This document shows, one piece after another, positions 1-5,348 of a DNA stretch of 6,708 nt. Source of the DNA: Alistipes sp. (GTDB taxonomy: Bacteria; Bacteroidota; Bacteroidia; Bacteroidales; Rikenellaceae); contig JAGBIR010000020.1 of NCBI GenBank assembly GCA_017934845.1, forward strand, positions 1 to 6,708. The letters run 5' to 3'. The number at the start of each line of letters is the position of its first letter. Positions within the stretch are counted from its first letter, which is position 1. Position numbers and translations under genes: made by a program. A model generated the notes under the pieces. That model made no database searches. It had not been told where the DNA came from and saw only the letters and a list, made by a program, of their open reading frames with translations.

Positions 1-3000
1 CATTACACCATTCATTACACACTTCTCGCCTGAAGTACCTGATGCCTCCAAAGGACGTGTAGGAGTATTCAACCATACGTCAACACCCTGAACCATACGA
101 CGAGCAAGCTCCATATCGTAGTTCTGCAAGAAGACGATCTTACCAACGAACTCGGGCATTGAAGATACCTCGATAATGCGTTTGATCAAATCCTGACCGG
201 GCTTATCGTTGGGGTGAGCCTTACCTGCGAAGATGAACTGTACGGGACGCTCCTTATTATTTACAAGTGCTGACAAACGCTCAAGGTTAGTGAACAACAG
301 GTAAGCACGCTTGTAAGTGGCAAAACGACGAGCAAAACCGATAGTCAACACGTCGGTACGGATACGCTCGGCAGTCTGAACCATCTGGCGAGGTGAGTCG
401 AAACGTACCTGCTGGGGATCGGTATAACGCTTGCGGATGTGGTTGATCAAGCGAGTCTTAAGCTCGATACGCTCGTTCCACAACTCTGCATCGTCAATCT
501 TGTGAACACCCTGCCACTCAGGGATATTGTAAACGTGGCTGTTGAAGCCCTTGGCGAAGTAACGCTCGTACAAACGACGCAAGTTAGATGCTACCCAAGT
601 TGGGAAGTGAACACCATTGGTAACGTAGCCAATGTGCAACTCATTCTTGAAGTAGCCGGGCCACATGTTACCCAAGATATCCTTCGATACCTCACCGTGC
701 AACCAGCTCACACCGTTAACCTCCTGTGAAAGGTTACATGCCAATACCGACATCGAGAAACGCTCGTTAGGATCGTTCGGGTTGGTCTTACCCAAGTTGA
801 TGAACTGCTCCCAGGTTACGCCCAATACGTCGGGATAGTGTGACATATACTGACGCATCATTGACTCGGGGAAGGCATCGTGACCTGCGGGCACGGGAGT
901 ATGTGTTGTAAAGAGTGACGAAGCACGCACAACCTCCATAGCCTCCGAGAATGAGAGACGCTTCTTTGCGATAAGGTCGCGAATACGCTCGATACCGATA
1001 AATGCGGCGTGACCCTCGTTGCAGTGGTAAACCTGCTGCTCGATGCCAATCTTGTTCAAGGCGCGGATACCACCTACACCCAACAAAAGCTCCTGCTTCA
1101 GACGCATCTCCCAATCACCACCGTAGAGGTAGTATGTAATCTGACGATCCTCGTCGCGGTTTGCCTCGTAATCAGCATCCAAGAGGTAAAGATCGGTACG
1201 ACCTACCTGACACTTCCAAACGCGAGCCGACAATGTACGGCCGGGGAATGCAATCTGAACTGTAATCCAGTTACCATTCTCGTCACGCACAGCAGAGATA
1301 GGCAACTTCGAGAAGTTCTGAGCCTCGTAGGTTGCAACCTGGCTACCCTGCGCCGAGAGCTGCTGTGTAAAGTATCCGTAACGGTACAAAAGACCTACGG
1401 CAACCATAGGAGTATTCTTATCTGATGCCTCCTTCAGGTAGTCACCTGCCAAGATACCCAAACCACCAGAGTAGATCTTCAATGAAGAGTGCAAACCATA
1501 CTCCATTGAGAAGTAAGCTACGGTTGAGCTCTTCGGATCGGGCTTCTCCGACATATACTCCTTGAGCTGTGCATCAACAGCATCCAAACGCAAGAGGAAC
1601 TGCTTATCCTGCTCCAACTCGTTGATACGAGCCAACGACAACTTATCGATAAGTGCGATAGGATTGCGCTCAACAGCATTCCACAACTCGGGATCGATGC
1701 TCTCGAACAAATCGCGAGCCGACTGAGTCCAGCTCCACCACAAGTTACGAGAGATTGTCTCCAACGCGCTCAAACGCTCGGGCAAACGCTTCTCGACCAT
1801 CATACGATGCCAAGAGGGCTTGTTTGAGATAAGCTGCTGACGTACGAAGTTAATCTGCTCGGTGTGGCTACCGCCATCCTCGATGAACGAACGGTTAGTA
1901 CGAACTACCGAGTTCTCCAATGCCTCGGCATAAGCTGCCTGATAGTGCTTGTAGAACTTCTCCCACAAAGCGAGCTTCGAGATCTCGCCTGCCGACTCGC
2001 GCAAAGCGTTACGATCGGCATCGCTCATATTCATATAACGCAATGCGTAGTCAACCAACTGCTCAACAGCGTAAGCATCGTTGTTGTCGTCACGACGGAT
2101 AACCTCTACACCTGCGTGATCTGCCAACTTCACAGCCCACAAGCCGAAGCCTGAGAGGTTTGAAGTAACGGTAGGAATCGAGAAAGCGATTGACTCGAGC
2201 GGAGTATAACCCCATGGCTCGTAGTATGAAGGGAATGCAGTAAAGTCCATACCTACCAACATCTCGTAGTAGTTCTTGTTGAATACGCCATCGGCTGCAT
2301 TCAGGTACGAAGGAACGAAGATAACCTTAACCTTTGAATCCTCGCGCTCCAAGATGCTACCCTTGATAGACTGTGAGATAGGATCCCACTGCTTTGAATC
2401 GATGTAGTGAGTCGAGAAACGCCACTGTGCAGCATCCACGGGCTGATTCTCATCCTGCATGTGACGAACCAAGTCGGCACGGGGGCCGTTGTTAGCCGCA
2501 GGAACGGTGATATAAGCCAAAATCTCACGATCCAATGAGCAAGAAGCCAGACGCTTCAATGACTCCATAAAGATATCGAGACCCTTGTTGTGGAACTCGT
2601 AGCGACCGCTCGTACCGATAATAACGGGCTCCTTCTCAAACTTGTGGTTCAAGCAGCTCTCGGCAACCTCGATCATAGCCTTACGAGCCTCGGCGCGCTT
2701 CTGTGCGAACTCCTCACCCTGCCATACGAAATCGTTCTCAAAACCGTTGGGAGTGATATGGGTAACCTCACGGCCCAACAGATACTTACACTCGTTGGCA
2801 GTAATATCGCTCACCGTAAGGAATGCATCGTGATATGAAGCAGCCATCTTCTCGATAGAGTGCTTTGCAGTCACATTGAAGCGGCGTGCCATATCATCGG
2901 CGTTATACTTGTGCATATCAGAATAGAGAGGCAAGTTGTTGCCAGCGATGCAACGACCAGCTACAGTTGCGTGAGTTGTAAAGAGCGTAGCCACATAAGG

Positions 3001-3525
3001 AGAGTTCTTACGCAAATACAAACCACCCGAAGCTGTCATCCACTCGTGGAAGTGTGCTGCAATCTTATCAGCCGATGAGCAGAAGTTATCAACATAAGAC
3101 TTGATAACCATACCTGCAGCATAGCCGAACAATACAGGCTCTACGTAGTCCCACTGACCAGAGATAGAGTCCACACGATAATCCTCCCACAAGAACTTCA
3201 AGATATCGTCCTTCTGAGAAATAAGTGACTTGAAGTCGATAAGAATGGCGATAGGATTACCTACAACATTCCAACGACCTATACGAACGCGGATACCCTC
3301 CTCATAAAGGCTCTCGCGCCAAGCAGCCATAAGTGTATTGTCGATCTCAAACTCGGGGTTTGAGTCCTCCTGCATCAAATCCGGACCGATAACGATATAC
3401 TTATCGCCCATCATCTTGGTCACGGTCAATGCCTTGGTTGCAATAACGGTATGAATACCGCCAACCTTGTTACAAACCTCCCAACTCACCTCAAAGAGAT
3501 GGTCAGGCATCTTAATGTTACCCAT
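1..3525 (-). CDS. glgP: Fused GT3 glycogen synthase / GT35 alpha-glucan phosphorylase, C-terminus beyond window
   Basis: The 1175 visible codons read without a stop to the left edge. The ATG at 3525 is the first in frame, with an in-frame TAA at 3546-3544; M6 is an alternative start. Residues about 8-550 look like a eukaryotic-type GT3 glycogen synthase, which adds glucose from UDP-glucose to glycogen: VGGI near residue 21, HFHEW (158-162), TTHAT (183-187), TPNGF (258-262) and YEPWGYTPLES (435-445), whose E436 and E444 match the two catalytic glutamates of yeast Gsy2 in spacing. After a short linker, residues about 575-1175 match the short GT35 phosphorylase family (TIGR02094 type), which releases glucose-1-phosphate: a DUF3417-like start with NLWWSW (594-599), YFSMEYG (671-677), CNEGHAAF (835-842), TTHTPVPAGHD (873-883), FARRFATYKRA (1064-1074) and EASGTSGEK (1160-1168). 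K1168 is the expected pyridoxal-phosphate lysine. Both halves keep their key residues, so both may be active, presumably in the cytoplasm. Roughly 200-270 C-terminal residues are probably missing. The gene follows hemW but has its own promoter and structured leader. The symbol covers the phosphorylase half only. Confidence 0.93.
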   Translation of the reverse strand, partial: MGNIKMPDHLFEVSWEVCNKVGGIHTVIATKALTVTKMMGDKYIVIGPDLMQEDSNPEFEIDNTLMAAWRESLYEEGIRVRIGRWNVVGNPIAILIDFKSLISQKDDILKFLWEDYRVDSISGQWDYVEPVLFGYAAGMVIKSYVDNFCSSADKIAAHFHEWMTASGGLYLRKNSPYVATLFTTHATVAGRCIAGNNLPLYSDMHKYNADDMARRFNVTAKHSIEKMAASYHDAFLTVSDITANECKYLLGREVTHITPNGFENDFVWQGEEFAQKRAEARKAMIEVAESCLNHKFEKEPVIIGTSGRYEFHNKGLDIFMESLKRLASCSLDREILAYITVPAANNGPRADLVRHMQDENQPVDAAQWRFSTHYIDSKQWDPISQSIKGSILEREDSKVKVIFVPSYLNAADGVFNKNYYEMLVGMDFTAFPSYYEPWGYTPLESIAFSIPTVTSNLSGFGLWAVKLADHAGVEVIRRDDNNDAYAVEQLVDYALRYMNMSDADRNALRESAGEISKLALWEKFYKHYQAAYAEALENSVVRTNRSFIEDGGSHTEQINFVRQQLISNKPSWHRMMVEKRLPERLSALETISRNLWWSWTQSARDLFESIDPELWNAVERNPIALIDKLSLARINELEQDKQFLLRLDAVDAQLKEYMSEKPDPKSSTVAYFSMEYGLHSSLKIYSGGLGILAGDYLKEASDKNTPMVAVGLLYRYGYFTQQLSAQGSQVATYEAQNFSKLPISAVRDENGNWITVQIAFPGRTLSARVWKCQVGRTDLYLLDADYEANRDEDRQITYYLYGGDWEMRLKQELLLGVGGIRALNKIGIEQQVYHCNEGHAAFIGIERIRDLIAKKRLSFSEAMEVVRASSLFTTHTPVPAGHDAFPESMMRQYMSHYPDVLGVTWEQFINLGKTNPNDPNERFSMSVLACNLSQEVNGVSWLHGEVSKDILGNMWPGYFKNELHIGYVTNGVHFPTWVASNLRRLYERYFAKGFNSHVYNIPEWQGVHKIDDAELWNERIELKTRLINHIRKRYTDPQQVRFDSPRQMVQTAERIRTDVLTIGFARRFATYKRAYLLFTNLERLSALVNNKERPVQFIFAGKAHPNDKPGQDLIKRIIEVSSMPEFVGKIVFLQNYDMELARRMVQGVDVWLNTPTRPLEASGTSGEKCVMNGVM

Positions 3526-3560
3526 AAAAACTTTAATTATTAATTATATCACTATTCTAA

Positions 3561-3682
3561 CTCAATAACTTGAGCGGGAACCACACATAGGCTGTTCCCA
3601 CAGAATCATCTCCTTATGCTTCGAGACTGCTTCTCGGACTTATTTTCCCGCAAAAGTCCACAGTCTCAGCCGCAAAAGGCGG
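3561..3682 (-). promoter_or_regulatory. Structured 5' leader of the glycogen gene with competing hairpins
   Basis: This lies between the predicted promoter and the ATG at 3525. Perfect inverted repeats, in transcript order, are: 3679-3682 with 3670-3673 (4 bp); 3661-3667 with 3623-3629 (7 bp) enclosing 3654-3659 with 3636-3641 (6 bp); 3594-3599 with 3576-3581 (6 bp); and 3570-3574 with 3561-3565 (5 bp, 4-nt loop). Two segments have alternative partners. 3574-3580 can instead pair with 3645-3651, the loop of the second hairpin (7 GC-rich bp). 3622-3626 can instead pair with 3632-3636 (5 bp). The segment CTTTTGCGG occurs twice in the sense strand (3678-3670 and 3656-3648). This looks like a switchable cis-regulatory RNA, but I recognise no known riboswitch class. 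The first small hairpin may lie partly upstream of the true transcription start. Pairings are seen directly; regulation is inferred. Confidence 0.5.
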
Positions 3683-3684
3683 TG

Positions 3685-3692
3685 CAAAGATA
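3685..3692 (-). promoter_or_regulatory. Bacteroidetes -7 promoter element for the glycogen gene
   Basis: On the minus strand this reads TATCTTTG, a full match to the Bacteroidetes -7 consensus TAnnTTTG, in an AT-rich setting. Transcription would start near 3680 and leave a leader of about 150 nt before the ATG at 3525. No clear -33 TTTG lies at the usual distance; the closest is a weak T-rich stretch around 3711-3722. The glycogen gene can therefore probably be transcribed independently of hemW. Confidence 0.6.
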
Positions 3693-3739
3693 ATACTTTA
3701 TATTTATATTAAAGCATAAAAAGCGATCTTTGATTTGAT

Positions 3740-3780
3740 TTTCTAAAAAAACTTAACAATAAATTAATATTTTTTAGAAA
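3740..3780 (-). terminator. AT-rich inverted repeat after hemW, possible weak terminator
   Basis: An 11-bp perfect inverted repeat (3740-3750 TTTCTAAAAAA against 3770-3780 TTTTTTAGAAA) begins directly after the hemW stop codon, with a 19-nt loop between the arms. The position suits a terminator and the second arm carries a T-run. However, the stem is almost all A-T, the loop is large, and no U-tract follows the stem, so it may be weak or serve only to protect the mRNA end. Confidence 0.35.
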
Positions 3781-4893
3781 TTATACCTCGAATAGGCACT
3801 CAATAATCGAATCAGATATCAAAAATTTTGAAGTCGGGATATATAATCGCCTATCGTTCAAGACTAAATCACCCTGTTCGCGCCAACGTTCCGCATGAGC
3901 AATAAGCTTCGCGCATTTACCATCACCGAAACGCGATGCTACAAAATCGAGATCAATACCCTCGGCCCGACGCAGCGAAGTCATCACATATTCATTAAAA
4001 TGATCTTGCTCGCTCAATCTCTCGCCCTCGTATCGTCGGCCGGCGATGTAATCCGCAATCGACTGCGAACACCATCTGCGCTCCTCGCCATTAAAGGAGT
4101 GCGCCCCGGGGCCAATACCCAGATAGTGAACACCTTGCCAATACGACGAATTATGTTTCGAACGGAAGCCCGAACGCGCATAGTTCGACACCTCGTAATG
4201 TTCATAACCCGCTTCGCGGAGCATCTTCTCGACAAGCAGATACTCCTTTTCACTCTGACGCTCATCAATCTCGCGCATCTGTCCACGCGTGAGTCGGCGA
4301 TGGAAAGTAGTCGAAGGTTCTATCGTCAAGTGATAAGCCGAAATGTGCTGCACATCGAGCTCGATAGCTCGCTCCACCGAACTCCGCAAAACGTTCTCAT
4401 CGAAGCCATCAACGCCAAAAATCAGGTCAATCGTAATATTTTCAACTCCGCTATCCTGCAATCTGCGAACAGCTCGCACTGCCTCTTCAGCCGAATGGCG
4501 ACGATTCATAAATTTAAGTTCCTCGTCATCGAACGACTGCACGCCCAAGCTAACGCGATTAACCGACGTTAGACGCAACTCGGAAACAAACTCCGAAGTT
4601 ATGTCGTCGGGGTTTGCCTCGATGGTAATCTCCTCGACCGAGCTGCAATCAAACAGACCGGCCGCCTGATCAATAAAACGCTGAAATTCCGACGGATGCA
4701 ATAGTGACGGAGTACCTCCGCCAAAGTATATAGTGTGCAATTTTCGGTCACTGATAAAGCGGTGCGACTCACCCAGTTCCTGATGCATCGCCTCGATGGT
4801 TTGAGGCATACACCTCAAATCAGCCGAGCGAAAAAAATCGCAGTAAGCGCAGATGCGTTTACAAAAAGGTATATGAAAATACAATCCCGCCAT
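3781..4893 (-). CDS. hemW: HemW, radical SAM heme chaperone
   Basis: The 370-residue protein has the usual length for HemW, a cytoplasmic 4Fe-4S radical-SAM protein that binds heme and passes it to respiratory enzymes. It is often misannotated as coproporphyrinogen oxidase HemN. The N-terminus MAGLYFHIPFCKRICAYCDF holds the cluster cysteines C11, C15 and C18 followed by F20 (CX3CX2CXF). Other landmarks are YFGGGTPS (56-63), EANPDD (92-97), GVQSFDD (117-123), EVSNYAR (234-240), HNSSYW (247-252) and GIGPGAHSF (259-267). HNxxYW is the heme-binding motif that separates HemW from true HemN, and the longer HemN N-terminal extension is absent. The reading frame continues upstream to an ATG at 4941. 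That would add 16 residues, mostly F/L/M, translated from the promoter tract, and the family begins at MAGLY, so I chose the ATG at 4893. It ends with TAA at 3783-3781. No partner gene lies next to it that would reveal its heme target. Confidence 0.95.
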   Translation of the reverse strand: MAGLYFHIPFCKRICAYCDFFRSADLRCMPQTIEAMHQELGESHRFISDRKLHTIYFGGGTPSLLHPSEFQRFIDQAAGLFDCSSVEEITIEANPDDITSEFVSELRLTSVNRVSLGVQSFDDEELKFMNRRHSAEEAVRAVRRLQDSGVENITIDLIFGVDGFDENVLRSSVERAIELDVQHISAYHLTIEPSTTFHRRLTRGQMREIDERQSEKEYLLVEKMLREAGYEHYEVSNYARSGFRSKHNSSYWQGVHYLGIGPGAHSFNGEERRWCSQSIADYIAGRRYEGERLSEQDHFNEYVMTSLRRAEGIDLDFVASRFGDGKCAKLIAHAERWREQGDLVLNDRRLYIPTSKFLISDSIIECLFEV

Positions 4894-4901
4894 ATCGCCG
4901 A

Positions 4902-4934
4902 CAAAGGTACACAAAAAAAAGAGGAAGAAAAAGA
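4902..4934 (-). promoter_or_regulatory. hemW promoter
   Basis: The minus strand reads TACCTTTG at 4909-4902, a full match to the -7 consensus TAnnTTTG. A T-rich stretch at 4934-4927 lies about 17 nt upstream and could stand in for the -33 element. Its last G is only 8 nt from the hemW ATG at 4893, so transcription would start within a few bases of the ATG, giving a leaderless or nearly leaderless mRNA. This also argues against the longer start at 4941, which would place the promoter inside the gene. Confidence 0.6.
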
Positions 4935-5050
4935 GCATCAATACATAAGAAAAATATAAATTAACCCAATAACAATCAAAAAAGTAGGATAAACATCAAA
5001 AGATAGAGTCATTTTAGGCTACAAAAAGTAATTTATATTAAAATAATGTA
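4935..5050. other. AT-rich divergent intergenic stretch
   Basis: This lies between the hemW promoter and the plus-strand promoter at 5051. It is strongly A/T-rich and has no coding signal in either direction. I see no convincing operator palindrome. It presumably carries upstream elements of the two divergent promoters. Confidence 0.5.
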
Positions 5051-5058
5051 TATCTTTG
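5051..5058 (+). promoter_or_regulatory. Bacteroidetes -7 promoter element upstream of the rod RNA and lipoprotein
   Basis: TATCTTTG fully matches TAnnTTTG and is the only such match I found on the plus strand between hemW and the lipoprotein ATG. Transcription would start around 5063-5065. That gives either a leader of about 285 nt for the lipoprotein or the 5' end of a separate small RNA. The -33 position (around 5027-5034) shows only AT-rich sequence without a clean TTTG. A weaker look-alike, CACATTTG at 5315-5322, deviates at the T of TA and could be a closer lipoprotein promoter. Confidence 0.6.
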
Positions 5059-5061
5059 TGG

Positions 5062-5087
5062 TGCTGAAGAGGATTTATTAATCAGCA
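5062..5087 (+). other. Hairpin at the predicted 5' end of the transcript
   Basis: TGCTGA (5062-5067) pairs perfectly with TCAGCA (5082-5087) around a 14-nt loop, right at the predicted transcription start. The 3' arm region ATCAGC (5081-5086) could instead pair with GCTGAT at 5325-5330, just before the lipoprotein start. That would close the whole long rod into one domain. Pairing is seen; function is unknown. Confidence 0.35.
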
Positions 5088-5102
5088 GACATATAATTTG
5101 AT

Positions 5103-5300
5103 GAAAGTGTATTAGCTTTTATCCTTGGATGGAAATCTGGAAAATTTCGAAGCTACAAGGACGGCAACACACTCGTCACTCTGTATTGGTATGCGTTTTG
5201 GGGATCACCCCAAACCTCAATACGGGTGTGGGGTATTGTTTATTTGTAGCAAGGTATTCCAGAACCTCCATCCAGATAAACTAATCGGCCTCACACTTTC
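5103..5300 (+). ncRNA. Candidate 198-nt rod-like structured RNA (5' leader or independent small RNA)
   Basis: Nested perfect arms fold the whole stretch into one imperfect hairpin: 5103-5110/5293-5300 (8 bp), 5111-5115/5281-5285 (5), 5118-5123/5275-5280 (6), 5126-5133/5267-5274 (8), 5136-5142/5257-5263 (7), 5152-5158/5244-5250 (7), 5168-5172/5226-5230 (5), 5183-5188/5218-5223 (6) and 5197-5203/5208-5214 (7) with apical loop ATCA. That is 59 bp, broken only by small bulges and a more open part between about 5143 and 5182. Near the tip GTATTG occurs twice (5183-5188, 5233-5238), so either copy can pair with CAATAC at 5218-5223; GGGG likewise occurs twice opposite one CCCC. A promoter element lies 45 nt upstream and the lipoprotein ATG 49 nt downstream. 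Possible identities are a regulatory leader, a 6S-like RNA (long rod with an open middle), or a small palindromic mobile element. I recognise no family by sequence. The strand is assigned from the promoter only. Confidence 0.5.
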
Positions 5301-5348
5301 TATTTATTTACAATCACATTTGGGGCTGATGTGCTTAAAAGAATTGTT

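Noticed and set aside
1009..1425. 138-codon open frame on the plus strand opposite the GT35 half
   Set aside because: It is antisense to conserved phosphorylase motifs and has low-complexity V/L/T-rich content typical of the complement of GAG/GTT/AAC-rich coding sequence.
3623..3671. CTGAGA-like motif suggesting a thiamine pyrophosphate riboswitch
   Set aside because: The sense strand has GGCTGAGA, but the other conserved parts of a TPP riboswitch (such as the ACCTGA and ATCTGG regions) are missing, and the downstream gene has no link to thiamine.
3895..4572. 225-codon open frame on the plus strand opposite hemW
   Set aside because: It lies wholly antisense to a well-supported hemW, shows no family motif, and has no promoter element that I can see. 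It is a shadow of hemW codon usage.
3781..4893. Oxygen-independent coproporphyrinogen III oxidase HemN
   Set aside because: The protein is of HemW length, lacks the HemN N-terminal extension, starts with MAGLYFHIPFC and carries the HNxxYW heme-binding motif.
5103..5300. Invertible promoter or integron attC site
   Set aside because: The inverted repeats do not flank a promoter element in either direction. No integrase or recombinase gene is in the window, and no attC core sites were seen. A small mobile element is not excluded, but no target-site duplication is visible next to the ends.
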